Notes: generated by a model from the letters alone, not told the origin. 64,000 nt of DNA from Hymenobacter rigui (GCF_003944715.1 NZ_RWIT01000015.1:1-64000), one strand, 5' to 3'; shown: positions 16,720-26,107, counted from the first letter of the stretch. A program made the numbers and translations.

Positions 16720-16852
16720 TCCAGAAAACACTCGGTTTCTGGACACGAACGTTTGTCCAGAAAAGGGTATCAAAAAAGCTCCCGAAAAACCACGTTTTCG
16801 GGAGCTTTTTCAACGCCGACCAGACCGTCCGTAAACCGTCCGTTTTCTGGAC
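16720..16852. repeat. cluster of TCCAGAAAA/TTTTCTGGA repeats around a terminator
   Basis: TCCAGAAAAC at 16720-16729, GGTTTCTGGACAC at 16734-16746, GTCCAGAAAA at 16755-16764 and TTTTCTGGACAC at 16841-16852. The first two form a short palindrome. The function is unknown; protein-binding sites or the decayed ends of an element are both possible. Confidence 0.4.
16772..16811 (+). terminator. terminator of the 16064-16657 gene
   Basis: AAAAAGCTCCCGAAAA pairs with TTTTCGGGAGCTTTTT around a 6-base loop. The symmetrical A and T tails allow bidirectional use. Confidence 0.8.
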
Positions 16853-16972
16853 ACGTTGGCTCACTACTTAATATGAGTAATTGCTGATGTCACAATCCGG
16901 CAGAAAGTATCCTTGCGCCTCCCTTTAGTTGCTTGAATCTTGAGGTTACTCATCCACCTCTTTTCCACAACT

Positions 16973-17269
16973 ATGAAAAAGCTTTTTTTCTCGGTCCTGG
17001 CTGCCTTGCTACTGCTCGGAACAACTACTCACCTGCATGCCGCTGACGCCACAGGCCGCACGGAGCAGGCCGCAAGCAATGCTGACTATCATCGTGGGGT
17101 AATTTATGGAGGTTACGTCCGAGCCGCTGCTGTCACCAACGATGACTTGATCGGTCCCTATGAAACAGCGCAAGCCGAACGAACAGCCGCCGCTCAGGCT
17201 GGAGATTGGAATGCATTTGACTACTGGAGTGGTTATATAGATGGCCTGGGCCCGGTACTGATACCCTAA
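16973..17269 (+). CDS. small exported protein
   Basis: 98 residues from the ATG at 16973. A clear signal peptide (M-K-K-L-F-F-S-V-L-A-A-L-L-L-L-G, cleavage near H-L-H-A-A) precedes a mature part of about 75 residues with no Cys, so it should be a free periplasmic or secreted protein. The mature part is rich in Ala, Gly, Tyr and Asp, with N-A-F-D-Y-W-S-G-Y. No family was recognised. It ends 17 bases before a strong bidirectional terminator shared with the tape-measure gene. Confidence 0.65.
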   Translation: MKKLFFSVLAALLLLGTTTHLHAADATGRTEQAASNADYHRGVIYGGYVRAAAVTNDDLIGPYETAQAERTAAAQAGDWNAFDYWSGYIDGLGPVLIP

Positions 17270-17286
17270 TTGAGCATCCACCCACT

Positions 17287-17340
17287 CACTAAAAAGCCCC
17301 CTGCCCCGGTTATCTACTCCAGGCAGGGGGCTTTTTAGTG
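17287..17340. terminator. bidirectional terminator between cargo and the tail operon
   Basis: CACTAAAAAGCCCCCTGCC (17287-17305) and its exact reverse complement (17322-17340) form a 19-base perfect stem with a 16-base loop. It closes both the plus-strand gene ending at 17269 and the long minus-strand tail operon ending at 17358. Confidence 0.9.
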
Positions 17341-17357
17341 ATTAGCCAGAAACGCAA

Positions 17358-20300
17358 TTAGCGAATATCAGCCTGCTTACGGGTGGCCTCCCGCTCCTCC
17401 AGGGTACGCTCCAGCAGATGCACGTCCAGGTGCACGCCCAGCTCACGAGCCCACTGCTCCACGTCCTGCAAGCGCAGGTCCAAGCGGCGCAGCACCTCCA
17501 CCAGCTGTTGGTCGACGGAGGCCCCGCTGCCGGCGGCCGTATCCACGTCGCCCGAGGTGGCCCCGCCCTGCCGGTAGCCCGGGCCGCCGAGGCGCTTTTG
17601 CTCCAGCCACTGCTCTACCTGCACCACCTGGGGGTCGGCGCGCATCCACTCCGGAATCACGTACTCGTTCTCGTGCACCACGCCGGCAATGGGGAAGCCA
17701 TCAGGATCCAGCAGCTTGCCGCTGCTGCCAATGCTCATGCCTGAGCCGGTGGCTCCACCCTTACGAAAGCCGATGCCCAGGATTTTCCCGATGCTGGCCC
17801 CGGCCGTGGCGGTGGCCAGCACGTTGGCCCCTACGGTGTAGGCCGTGCCCAGGGCAATGGTGGCCGGCGGAGCCAGGGCCGCTATCTTGGCCCCGGCCTC
17901 GGCATTGGCCGCGTACTGCTTGGGCACGCTCATGCCGATTTCGGCAATGGCCAGCGCCTTCTGCGCCGCCACGCCGGCTTTATAGAGCAGGGTTTTCTTC
18001 CCACTGATTTCCATCAGAGCCTGAAACTCCTCCGAGCCCAGCAGCCGGCGGGCGGCCGTGAGACCCTTCTCAATTTTATAGTAGCCCTCGTCCATGCCCT
18101 TGCGCGAGGCGAGGAAGTCCGCCTGGTTGCGCAGCTTCTCGGCCTGGAGCTTCTTATACTCGGCCGACTCCTCCCCACCTTTTTGCTTCACCAGCTCCAG
18201 CTCCCGCTCCAGGGCGGCCTGCTTCACCGCGTACACCGCGTCCTGGAACGCCCACTCGTCGAGCACCCCGTTGGCCAGCTGCACCTCCAGCTCCGCCAGG
18301 CGCTGCTCCTCGTCAGCTTGCGCGCCGGCGATGCGCTTGTCCAGCTCCTCCTGCTTCTTCTTTTCCGACTCGGCATCGAATCCGGCCTGCAACTCGCGCA
18401 GCTTCAGGTCCCGCTCCTGCATAATGGCGGCCACCCGGTCCGTGTAGTCGTTCTCCAGCCCGGTGAGCTTGTCCACCTGGGCGCCGGCATCCTGGAAGAT
18501 TTTCTGCCGCTGCTGCTCGCGGCGCAGCTGCTCATCCGTGTAGCCTTTCTGCTCCAGCTGGCTGCGCAGGGCGTCGCGGCCGCTGAACACGACTAACTCG
18601 TCTTTCACCAGCCGCTTCAGATCATCCAGGTGCTGCTGATCGGCTTTGTCCTGAGCGGCTTTGGCCTCTTTGCGGGCCTTCTCGCGGGCGGCCTGGGCCT
18701 CCTTGGCGGCTTTCTCGCGCTGCTCCTTCGTGGTACCGTCGCCGCCGGCACCGGGCCGGGTATCGGGCGAGTCGCCCCCATCCTGGCTGGTAGCCGTGGC
18801 CTCAGTGGGGCGCGCACTATGGGCCGCGTTGAAGGCTTTCAGGTACGCCCGGCCGGCGGCCCCGCCAATTTTATCGAACTCGTCGATGGCCTCGCTGATG
18901 TCGCCGGCCAGCACCGCTTTCCACGCCCGGCCCACCTGGGTGAACGAGGCCCGGGCCGCGGCCGAAAAGCCCTCGAAGAATGCCGGCGAGTCGCGCAGCA
19001 TATCGAACAGCAACCGCAGCGGGGCAATCATGATGTAGAGCATCGCCCGGGCATCCTGGGAGCTTTTCACCCACTCGATAGTGGACTTGGCCAGGTCGGC
19101 CAGCGCCCCCCAGAGCAGGCGCGTGGGCGTGAGCACCAGGCGCAGTGCTGCACCGATGCCATTGGCCACGTCCTTGACCAGGCTGCCCTCCTTGCTGACC
19201 AGACCCATGCTCTCGCCCAGCTCCAGCAGCTGCTCCCACACCTGCTGCACCGGGGCATAGAGTTCCTTGAACGTGGCACCCAGCGAGGCCAGCAGCGTAT
19301 AGAGGAACGTCATGGCCCCGTTGGTGAGGATTTCCACGCTGTTGCCCGTGCCCTCAAACTGCTTAGTCAGCTCATTCTGGGCCTCGGCCAGCTCCTGCTG
19401 CGAGCTAAGCAGGGCCTGCTGCTGGCGCACGTAGGGGTTGGTCTGGTCGATGAGCGTTTCCACCCCGCCCCCGATATTCTTCAGCGACTGCAGATACTCC
19501 AGGCCCGCATCCTCGCCCGGACCGCCAAACACGTCGGCAATAACGGTCTGCAGCTGCGAGGCCGGAATCTTCGTGTCGTTCATCTGGGTTGACACCCGCT
19601 GCAGGGCCTGCACCGACGAAATACTGCCGTCGTTGATGCCCTTAAACAGTTTCTGGGTAAACTCGGTCCCGAAGGCGGCCTCCATCGCGTCGCCGGTGGC
19701 CTTGGTTTGCTCCCGGATCCGGAGCCCGAATTCTTTCACCACGTCGGCCCCCTTGTCGGAGAAAACCCCATTGGTCTGCGACTTGGTCACGATGCCGATG
19801 AATTCCGACGCCGAGACGCCAGCGGCCTTGAACTGCGCGGGGTATTCCTTTACCTGGTCGAGGAACTCACCGTTCACGTCGGCCCCGGCCACGAAGCCCT
19901 GCTCCAGCAGCTTGAGGGCCTCCTTTTGAGAAATGCCCATTTGCTTGCTCAGCGCGTTGCTAGCCACCAGCACTTCGTTGTATTCCTTGCCGAACGTCTG
20001 CGAGAGGGCACGCACGCCCACGGTCAGCTCGTCCAGCTCCGCGCCGGTGGCACCGGTCAGGGAGTTGATATCGGCGCGCATCTTGCCGATTTCCTTGGTG
20101 GTATTAATCACCTCGGCCCCCAGTTCCTTAATCAGGTCCAGCGCGGCTTCAGCCGTGACGGTCACGCCGGCAAAGGCCAGCGCATCTTTAAAGGTCAGGC
20201 CCTGCTCGGAGGCCTCGCCCATTTCCTTCTTCACGCCCTCGATGCGCTCCTGCAGGGCCCGGTAGTCCTTGAGCATCTTCGCCCGGCCGGCATCGTCGCT

Positions 20301-20663
20301 GCTCATGTCATGCAGCTCCCGCTCCAGCTGCGCCGCGGCCGCTTTCATCTGGTTGAAGGTGGCCTCCACTTTCTGGCCATTGAGCACCACCTCGCGGTTT
20401 TCGGCCGCCAGCTTGCGCTGGGCCTCGGCCAGTTCCTCCTCGGTCTGCACAACCTGGCGCATGGACGTGCGCGTTTCCTGGAGCCGCTGATTGAGCCGGG
20501 CGTAATCGTCCTGCAACTTGGCCCGGCCGGGGTCGTCGGCCGCCATCTTGGACAACTGACTATTGAGCACGCCTAGGCCCGCCGACATTTCCTTGATACT
20601 GGCGTTGGGCTGCTGCGCATCGACGACGATGCGTACTTTCCGTTCTTCGGGGGTTTCTGCCAC
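17358..20663 (-). CDS. tail tape measure protein
   Basis: 1101 residues, the longest gene of the prophage. An N-terminal coiled coil (about 20-150, Q/E/K/R heptads) is followed by a region like the phage-tail minor/tape-measure core (about 170-430, with T-F-G-K-E-Y-N-E-V, A-N-A-L-S-K-Q-M-G and G-V-S-A-S-E-F-I-G-I-V). Hydrophobic helices lie in the middle (about 450-600), then a Ala/Lys/Glu coiled coil (about 640-860), and Gly-rich hydrophobic patches near 950-1010. This is the plan of TP901-type tape measures, which set tail length and pass DNA through the membrane. The start codon is GTG at 20663. It is the last gene of the tail operon. The long plus-strand frames opposite it are composition artefacts. 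Confidence 0.88.
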   Translation of the reverse strand: MAETPEERKVRIVVDAQQPNASIKEMSAGLGVLNSQLSKMAADDPGRAKLQDDYARLNQRLQETRTSMRQVVQTEEELAEAQRKLAAENREVVLNGQKVEATFNQMKAAAAQLERELHDMSSDDAGRAKMLKDYRALQERIEGVKKEMGEASEQGLTFKDALAFAGVTVTAEAALDLIKELGAEVINTTKEIGKMRADINSLTGATGAELDELTVGVRALSQTFGKEYNEVLVASNALSKQMGISQKEALKLLEQGFVAGADVNGEFLDQVKEYPAQFKAAGVSASEFIGIVTKSQTNGVFSDKGADVVKEFGLRIREQTKATGDAMEAAFGTEFTQKLFKGINDGSISSVQALQRVSTQMNDTKIPASQLQTVIADVFGGPGEDAGLEYLQSLKNIGGGVETLIDQTNPYVRQQQALLSSQQELAEAQNELTKQFEGTGNSVEILTNGAMTFLYTLLASLGATFKELYAPVQQVWEQLLELGESMGLVSKEGSLVKDVANGIGAALRLVLTPTRLLWGALADLAKSTIEWVKSSQDARAMLYIMIAPLRLLFDMLRDSPAFFEGFSAAARASFTQVGRAWKAVLAGDISEAIDEFDKIGGAAGRAYLKAFNAAHSARPTEATATSQDGGDSPDTRPGAGGDGTTKEQREKAAKEAQAAREKARKEAKAAQDKADQQHLDDLKRLVKDELVVFSGRDALRSQLEQKGYTDEQLRREQQRQKIFQDAGAQVDKLTGLENDYTDRVAAIMQERDLKLRELQAGFDAESEKKKQEELDKRIAGAQADEEQRLAELEVQLANGVLDEWAFQDAVYAVKQAALERELELVKQKGGEESAEYKKLQAEKLRNQADFLASRKGMDEGYYKIEKGLTAARRLLGSEEFQALMEISGKKTLLYKAGVAAQKALAIAEIGMSVPKQYAANAEAGAKIAALAPPATIALGTAYTVGANVLATATAGASIGKILGIGFRKGGATGSGMSIGSSGKLLDPDGFPIAGVVHENEYVIPEWMRADPQVVQVEQWLEQKRLGGPGYRQGGATSGDVDTAAGSGASVDQQLVEVLRRLDLRLQDVEQWARELGVHLDVHLLERTLEEREATRKQADIR

Positions 20664-20674
20664 GATTACGTCAC

Positions 20675-21115
20675 TTATAAGTTAATTTCCACTGTTTCGG
20701 AAGGCAGAGACTCGCCCACGGCGCTGATCAGCAGCGTGCCGTGCAGGTCCGACATCAGCTCGGCCAGGCGCTTGGTCTGGTAGGCTATTTCCTTCCCATA
20801 CCACCGCTTAGCCTTGCGCTGGCGGCGCTTAAGCTGGCCCCGGTTGTTGCGGATCCGGTCGTAGCCATCATCGCCCTTCCGCACGCCGGTACCCATGCCC
20901 CGGCCCACGCCCATGTCGATGAACTTGCCGTACAGGGCATAGGAAAGCTGCAGCTGCAACCGCCCATTGGCAGCCCCAATCACCTGCTTTTTAAAGCTGG
21001 CCATCAGCGCACCGGTATGGCGGATGCGCAGCTTGCGCATGTTCTCAATGAAGCTCCCGATGGTGATGTCCAGCCACTTGTCGGCCATTACCCTCTCTTG
21101 TTCTTCTATTGTCAT
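20675..21115 (-). CDS. small tail or neck protein (HK97 gp10-like)
   Basis: 146 residues, basic. The pattern H-T-G-A-L-M-A-S-F near the N-terminus, a central G-V-G-R-G-M-G-T-G loop and a Lys/Arg-rich C-terminal part (RRQRKAKRWYGK) resemble small tail-completion proteins of the gp10 class. It overlaps the upstream gene by ATGA, so the two are translationally coupled, and lies 11 bases before the tape measure. The family assignment is by shape and position rather than by clear motif. Confidence 0.5.
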   Translation of the reverse strand: MTIEEQERVMADKWLDITIGSFIENMRKLRIRHTGALMASFKKQVIGAANGRLQLQLSYALYGKFIDMGVGRGMGTGVRKGDDGYDRIRNNRGQLKRRQRKAKRWYGKEIAYQTKRLAELMSDLHGTLLISAVGESLPSETVEINL

Positions 21116-22587
21116 CGTCTGATGGGTCGGTAGGTGAAGCGGGCCTGCTCCAGCCGGCGCGACGTGCTCACGCTAAGGCTGACTTTTTCCCACAAATACT
21201 TGCGCCCCGCCACCAGCTCCTTGCGCTTCGGGTCCAGGCTGAGCAGGTCGGCCACCCGAAACTCCATGGTGCGCTCCTCCCGGCCGGCCCGATCCAGGAA
21301 ATCCAGCCAGGGCTGGTAGTTCTTGGCGTACAGCCCCTCCGGACCGGGCCAGCGCAGCGCCGGCAGCTGCCCGTCCGGGCTGGCGCTAGTGGCCATCGGG
21401 TAGGTACTGCCCTGATAAGTGCCCACGCCCAGGTCGTAGAGCAGGCGCAGGCCGGCGCGACTGTCCTCGCCCGCCTCAAAGGCCGGCGAGGCACCCTTGG
21501 CCAGCACGGCCGGCACCAGGCGGGTGCTGTTATCGGACTTGTCCAGGGCCTCGAGCACGTGCAACGTGCCGGCCTGGGTGTCGATGGTGGTTTTGCCGTT
21601 GCCCACGCGCAGCTGGGCCCAGCTCGTGTCGCGGGTTTTGTTCAGGTCGTCACTCTCCAGCCCCAGCTTGAGCAGAAAGCCACCGCCCTCCGCTACCGTC
21701 AGACGGCCCGGGCCGCCGCGGCGCTCCACGTAGGCGTCATCGGCCACTACGTCGCGCAGGCGGGTGATGCGCAGCTCCGGCCGCACGGGGTGAAAGTCGA
21801 AGCCCAGGCCAAAGTACTTCTGCACATTCACGAGAAACTCGCCCACGCCCTGGTCGGGCACGTGCGCGCTGAGCGCAAACGTGGCCGGCAGTACCGGCAG
21901 CTTGTCGGTAGGGCTGGCCAGCACTTCGGCCGCCCGGTCCGAGTAGCAGATCAGGTCAGCCGCATCGCGGAGCCACTCGCCCGACACGCGGTACCCCACC
22001 GCCCCCAGCACCCGCTCCAGCAGCGGCACCAGGCGCGGGAACGGCACGAGGGGAAACTGCCAAGTGCCGCCGGCATTGAGCCGGTAGCTACCATTTCGGT
22101 AGTCGTTGAGCAGCCCGGCCCCGGCCTTGAAAGCGTCGTTCTTGTCATAAAACTGCGGATTATGCATCGTGGGCAGCGCGTACAGGGCCGCGTCCGGACG
22201 CAGTTCCAGGGCCACGGTGCCCAGGTCGAGCTGGCGAAGGGTGCGGCCGTTGATACGGGCCTGCAAATCGGCGGCATCTGCAGCGAAGGTGTACTGCCAC
22301 GTGCGCTTCTGCTCATCGCACTCCTTGTAGAGCAGGCTGCCCTGCCGCCACAGAATGCCGTCGATGTAAAAGCCGCAGGCCTCCGGCTCCACTCCTTCGC
22401 CCTGGGCAGCGCGCACGTGCGGAAAGTTCAGGGCCCGCAAGTTGCGCGGGCTCCAGGGAATGGCGAATGAGTACGAGGTGGTGCCCGGCACCGCATCGAA
22501 GCGAAACAGCGGATTCTGGATTTCCAGCGTGATGGTGGTGCCGGCGGCCAGATCCAGGCCGCCGGCACTCGTAACCAATTCTATCAT
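21112..22587 (-). CDS. putative tail hub/baseplate protein
   Basis: 491 residues with no signal peptide, beta-rich throughout. A N-terminal strand region (T-T-I-T-L-E-I-Q-N-P-L-F) and the recurring D-x-W-L-D and F-R-V-A-D motifs suggest a structural protein. It sits between the 709-residue SprB-repeat tail protein and the small tail protein and overlaps both genes by four bases. In Bacteroidota prophages this slot often holds a distal tail or baseplate protein; that is inference from position. Confidence 0.5.
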   Translation of the reverse strand: MIELVTSAGGLDLAAGTTITLEIQNPLFRFDAVPGTTSYSFAIPWSPRNLRALNFPHVRAAQGEGVEPEACGFYIDGILWRQGSLLYKECDEQKRTWQYTFAADAADLQARINGRTLRQLDLGTVALELRPDAALYALPTMHNPQFYDKNDAFKAGAGLLNDYRNGSYRLNAGGTWQFPLVPFPRLVPLLERVLGAVGYRVSGEWLRDAADLICYSDRAAEVLASPTDKLPVLPATFALSAHVPDQGVGEFLVNVQKYFGLGFDFHPVRPELRITRLRDVVADDAYVERRGGPGRLTVAEGGGFLLKLGLESDDLNKTRDTSWAQLRVGNGKTTIDTQAGTLHVLEALDKSDNSTRLVPAVLAKGASPAFEAGEDSRAGLRLLYDLGVGTYQGSTYPMATSASPDGQLPALRWPGPEGLYAKNYQPWLDFLDRAGREERTMEFRVADLLSLDPKRKELVAGRKYLWEKVSLSVSTSRRLEQARFTYRPIRR

Positions 22588-24713
22588 ACAGCACCGGAAT
22601 CGGGGCCCACCGGTGCGGCCGACTGGCCAGCCAGCACCGGGGGCAGGTAGGGAGTAAACTGCCGCTCAGCGGGCAGCACAAAGTCTATTTCCAGCGTGGG
22701 CACGGACTTGCCGTCGTCGAGCACGCTGACGGTTTTGGTTTTCACGTAGCCGGCCAGCCACCGCCCGGCATTCCAGAGCAGGGCCCGGCGGGTGAGCAGC
22801 AGCTCCTGCAAGCCCAGCTGCTGCACCCGGCCCAGGTGCACGCCCGAGGCCAGCTTCAGTACCGGCTTCAGTTCCCGCTCCAGCACGGCCGTGTCGCCGG
22901 CGAGGGGGTCGTAGTCCAGCGGCAGGTTCAGCTCCACCTGGTCGCCACTCACTTCCGCATCGAGCTGGGCCTCGCCTTCGGCCACGAACGTGTTCATGCC
23001 GCCCAGCGAGTTGGCGTAGAGCACGTAGCGGCGCAACGGGGCCTGGCGCTGACTTAAGCAGTAGGTGCGCACTTCGCTCACCACAAACCCGTCGTCATCG
23101 GCCACCCACACGCGCCAGCCGGTAATGCGCGCCCGTTGCGTGGCCGGCAGCCGCTCCAGCCGCAGCTGCGCGTAGCCGCAGCCAAAGCAGAACACTTCAT
23201 ACCGCTGCACGCCACCTTCCACCTCGCCTCCGTTCAGCTCCTGCGTCGTCGAGTCGTCGAAGCGCAGCTCCACCACCAGGCGCACGCTGGGCGTGGCCAC
23301 CAGGGCCTGGTAGTAGAGAAACTCCGGCTGGTCGACAAACACCTCCTTCTCCCGCGGCTCCCAGGTCAGAAACGGCTTTACCTGCTGCTGGTAGCTGTTT
23401 TGCCACGTGCGGGCGCGGGCCTCGGTAAAGCTCAGGCCGCCGAGCAGCACGTAATGCTGCTCGGCCGACAGGGCCGCTGCCCGCACCGGCGGGGTGCCGT
23501 ACACCTGCGCGTACTTGAGAAAAAACCGCTTAAACAGGCTCTCTGCCCGCTCGGTTACCGGCCCCACGGCCGCCGGCACGTGGTGCCGTAGGTACGGAGC
23601 CAGCAGTTCCTGCACCTGGAAGGCCGTGCGGCCGTCCCGATCCGCGGGCTGCTCCAGCTCCGCCCCCACGGCCGTGAACTGGCCGCTCAGGTACTGCTCC
23701 TCCACCAGCACCTGGCACACGAAGGTGAGGTTCGGTTTCAGGTCCGGATCCTGTCGGTAGAGTGCCCCGGCATCGAGCCGCAGCGGGATGGGGTTGCGAA
23801 CCAGGTAGCAGTTGAGCTGCGAGTACTCCACCACCACGTCGGCCGAGCAGCCCAGCGCATCGGTGATGGTGCACGCGTGCGTGCCTTCGCCCAGATCGGC
23901 GCGGAAGGCCTGCCTGTTGCCATCGTCCCACAAATACGCCAGCGGTGGAGTACCACCCGAGGCTACCAGCGTCACGCCGGCTTCGGTTTTTTGCACTACC
24001 ACGTCGATGCGCGGGTTCTCTCCTACCACCACGTCGCGGTAGGTACTGGCCTGGTTGGCATCGGTGAGTGTCACCCGGTACGTACCGGCCGGCAGGTTGC
24101 TGCGGGTGAGCGTGGTAACGCCATCGTCCCAGCGCACGGCCAGCGGTGCCAGGCCTCCGCTTACCGTTAGCTGCACGGCCGCCGTGGCGCTGCCGTAGCA
24201 GGTGGCCAGCTGCACGTCGGGCGTAATGAGCAGCGGCAGCAGCGTGGGGTTGCGGCTCACCTCGCGGAAGCGCGGGTAGTCGTTGCCGGCCCCGCCGAAC
24301 CCGCCGATTTGCAGCGCGCCGATGTCCAGGGTAGTATCGTAATAGCGGGCCGTGAGCGTAATCTGGCCTTTGTACATGCCGGTGGAGTCCACCGACGGAT
24401 CATCCACGTAGCCGTCGCCGTCCGCATCCTCGGGCGTAGTGGCGGCAAGTAGAGTGCTGGCCACCGTGTACTTGTCGGCCAAACCCCGGCTGGCCAGGTC
24501 CTGCTCAATGGCCCCGCGCAGGCTCTCGGCCGTGCTCAGTAGCGGGTTGGTGGTACCGGCCTGGGTGAAGACCGTGTACTCGCCGGGCACGGTGGTGTAG
24601 CCGTGGCGGGCCGTAAACTGCCGCGACTGCCCGGCCAGCGTAAGCCAGATCAGCTGGCCGTCGCCGGGAAACACGAATTGAAAAACCAGCTGGAAATACC
24701 GTTCGCCTGCCAT
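22584..24713 (-). CDS. tail protein with two SprB-like/PKD-like repeats
   Basis: 709 residues. Residues 171-231 and 235-296 are two tandem beta-sandwich repeats with the pattern V-S-G-G-x-x-P-L-x-x-W-D-D-G, L-x-A-G-T-Y-x-V-T-L-T-D-A and (second copy) A-L-G-C-S-A. This is close to the SprB repeat found in gliding-motility adhesins of Bacteroidota. A Ca-binding-like loop D-A-D-G-D-G-Y-V-D-D lies at 97-106. The rest is beta-rich and unassigned. Within the tail operon this suggests a tip or fibre protein that contacts the host surface. ATG at 24713; its stop overlaps the next gene by ATGA. Confidence 0.6.
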   Translation of the reverse strand: MAGERYFQLVFQFVFPGDGQLIWLTLAGQSRQFTARHGYTTVPGEYTVFTQAGTTNPLLSTAESLRGAIEQDLASRGLADKYTVASTLLAATTPEDADGDGYVDDPSVDSTGMYKGQITLTARYYDTTLDIGALQIGGFGGAGNDYPRFREVSRNPTLLPLLITPDVQLATCYGSATAAVQLTVSGGLAPLAVRWDDGVTTLTRSNLPAGTYRVTLTDANQASTYRDVVVGENPRIDVVVQKTEAGVTLVASGGTPPLAYLWDDGNRQAFRADLGEGTHACTITDALGCSADVVVEYSQLNCYLVRNPIPLRLDAGALYRQDPDLKPNLTFVCQVLVEEQYLSGQFTAVGAELEQPADRDGRTAFQVQELLAPYLRHHVPAAVGPVTERAESLFKRFFLKYAQVYGTPPVRAAALSAEQHYVLLGGLSFTEARARTWQNSYQQQVKPFLTWEPREKEVFVDQPEFLYYQALVATPSVRLVVELRFDDSTTQELNGGEVEGGVQRYEVFCFGCGYAQLRLERLPATQRARITGWRVWVADDDGFVVSEVRTYCLSQRQAPLRRYVLYANSLGGMNTFVAEGEAQLDAEVSGDQVELNLPLDYDPLAGDTAVLERELKPVLKLASGVHLGRVQQLGLQELLLTRRALLWNAGRWLAGYVKTKTVSVLDDGKSVPTLEIDFVLPAERQFTPYLPPVLAGQSAAPVGPDSGAV

Positions 24714-24715
24714 AC

Positions 24716-25258
24716 TTAGTTGAAAACAGAGGGGTTGTAAGCCAGCGCGGCGGTGGCCGGCGTGGTAAAGTCGAAGTCCCAGCGGGTGCCGTACCAGGTG
24801 CCGTCGCCCACCGGGCCGATGGTGTCGCTGGTGATGCTCTTCTCGTCCAGGCGCACCTTGACCTGGCCCTGCAGGCCGTGCAGCAACGCGCCCAGGATCT
24901 GCTCACCGGTCTGCTCGGTGGCGTCGATGGCCAGCTCCACCTCGTCCTGAGTGAAGCCCTTGGGCAGCTTTTGCAGCACGTAGAAGGCCCCAGAGCGGCG
25001 GCGCTGCCGGTTGTCACCGCCGTTCTCCAGGTACTGCGTATGGCAGCTTTCCACGATGAGCGTTTGCGTGGTGGCCCCCTCCTTGTAATGGCGGCCCAGG
25101 TGCTTTTCGGCCATTTCAGCCAGATCCACCTGCCGCTGCAGCGGGTCAATGCTGACCACCACCCGGGCAAAGCGCGGCTGCGCGGGCGAGTGCTGTATGA
25201 GCTGGTGGCGCGTGGCCAGGTCGCGGAAAACCGCAACGTATTGGGAGTGTCGTAGCAT
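24716..25258 (-). CDS. tail-region structural protein of unknown family
   Basis: 180 residues, mixed alpha/beta, hydrophilic, with no signal or membrane segment. The second half (V-E-L-A-I-D-A-T-E-Q-T-G-E-Q-I-L-G-A-L) is helical, and the C-terminus has beta character (W-D-F-D-F-T-T-P-A-T). It is coupled by a one-base overlap with the upstream gene and lies two bases from the downstream tail gene, so it belongs to the tail operon. It could be a tail-tube, chaperone or terminator protein; I cannot decide. Confidence 0.5.
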   Translation of the reverse strand: MLRHSQYVAVFRDLATRHQLIQHSPAQPRFARVVVSIDPLQRQVDLAEMAEKHLGRHYKEGATTQTLIVESCHTQYLENGGDNRQRRRSGAFYVLQKLPKGFTQDEVELAIDATEQTGEQILGALLHGLQGQVKVRLDEKSITSDTIGPVGDGTWYGTRWDFDFTTPATAALAYNPSVFN

Positions 25259-26061
25259 CAGCGTTTGGTTTGACGGGCCGCCTTGGCCCGGTCATTCATT
25301 TCGGAGAGGATAGTGCGCAGGTGCTGGCCGGCGGTCTGCTCCAGCGGCCCGAAGGCCCCGCCTGAAAGCAGGCGCAGTACCCGGCCCCAGTCGGCCGACT
25401 GCTGCCGGCTACCGGAGGCTGCCTCGGTGGCCACGTCGAACACCTGCGGGAACTCCACCGCCAGTTGCTGCCGGCAGCCGCGGTACCAGGTCAGGATGCT
25501 GAGCCGGTCCACGTCCGGTACTTGGTGCATGAAGCCAGCATAGTAGCCCACGTTGTGCTCGTTGAACCGCTCCCGCGCGTCACCCGTCCATTCCGGGTGG
25601 CCGGGGCCGATGGGCTTGCCCGCGCGCAGCGGCCGGTACAGGGCGGCCAGGAAGTGGTCGAAGGCCACGGCCGACTTGCGCATGGCGTACTGGCAGAAGT
25701 AGGTATCGGCGAAGATGAACTCGCCAAAGAGCACGCCCTGCAGCGAGTCGCCCGGGCCCAGCATGCGTAGCGGCTTGGGCGCCGGCACCCGCAGCTCCGG
25801 CACCAGCTGCCGGGTCAGGTAGTGCTCCTTGGAGAAAATGAAGTCGGTGAGCGAGTAGAGCTGCTCCACCTGAAACTTCGGCAGCTCGAGGAAATGCTCC
25901 AGCGGGGCCCCGCTCACGATGCTCAGCAGCCGCAGCCTAGCGGGCCAGAACTGCTCCGGGCCGTAGAGTACCTCGATAATGCCGGCGAACTGGGCGCGGG
26001 TAAGTTCATCCCAGGTACTGGCCGGCGCGTAGTGCCTACCCCAGATTTCGAGTCGTTCCAT
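25258..26061 (-). CDS. first gene of the tail operon, conserved phage-type hypothetical
   Basis: 267 residues, mostly helical, with many Trp, Tyr and Phe residues (for example I-W-G-R-H-Y-A-P-A-S-T-W-D). No signal peptide or known motif. It starts at the ATG at 26061, five bases from the end of the promoter-like motif, which predicts a leaderless transcript. It heads the run of six tightly packed tail genes down to the tape measure. Its function is unknown; an assembly chaperone is possible. Confidence 0.55.
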   Translation of the reverse strand: MERLEIWGRHYAPASTWDELTRAQFAGIIEVLYGPEQFWPARLRLLSIVSGAPLEHFLELPKFQVEQLYSLTDFIFSKEHYLTRQLVPELRVPAPKPLRMLGPGDSLQGVLFGEFIFADTYFCQYAMRKSAVAFDHFLAALYRPLRAGKPIGPGHPEWTGDARERFNEHNVGYYAGFMHQVPDVDRLSILTWYRGCRQQLAVEFPQVFDVATEAASGSRQQSADWGRVLRLLSGGAFGPLEQTAGQHLRTILSEMNDRAKAARQTKR

Positions 26062-26065
26062 GCAG

Positions 26066-26107
26066 CAAAACTGCCGCGGCCGACCTCGGTTGAAAAGGAC
26101 ACAAAAA
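26066..26107 (-). promoter_or_regulatory. copy a of the putative phage promoter motif (tail operon)
   Basis: On the minus strand TTTTTGTGTCCTTTT, CCGAGG and GCGGCAGTTTTG, with the last G at 26066 and the ATG at 26061. CAGTTTTG matches the Bacteroidota -7 box TAnnTTTG in five of six fixed positions; the expected start point is the A of the ATG. Confidence 0.65.

Noticed and set aside
18630..19592. Long plus-strand reading frame opposite the tape-measure gene (320 codons), and others such as 21109-22470 and 19707-20576
   Set aside because: They mirror real minus-strand genes in GC-rich DNA; products are rich in His, Arg, Gly and Gln, have no motif and break the operon order.
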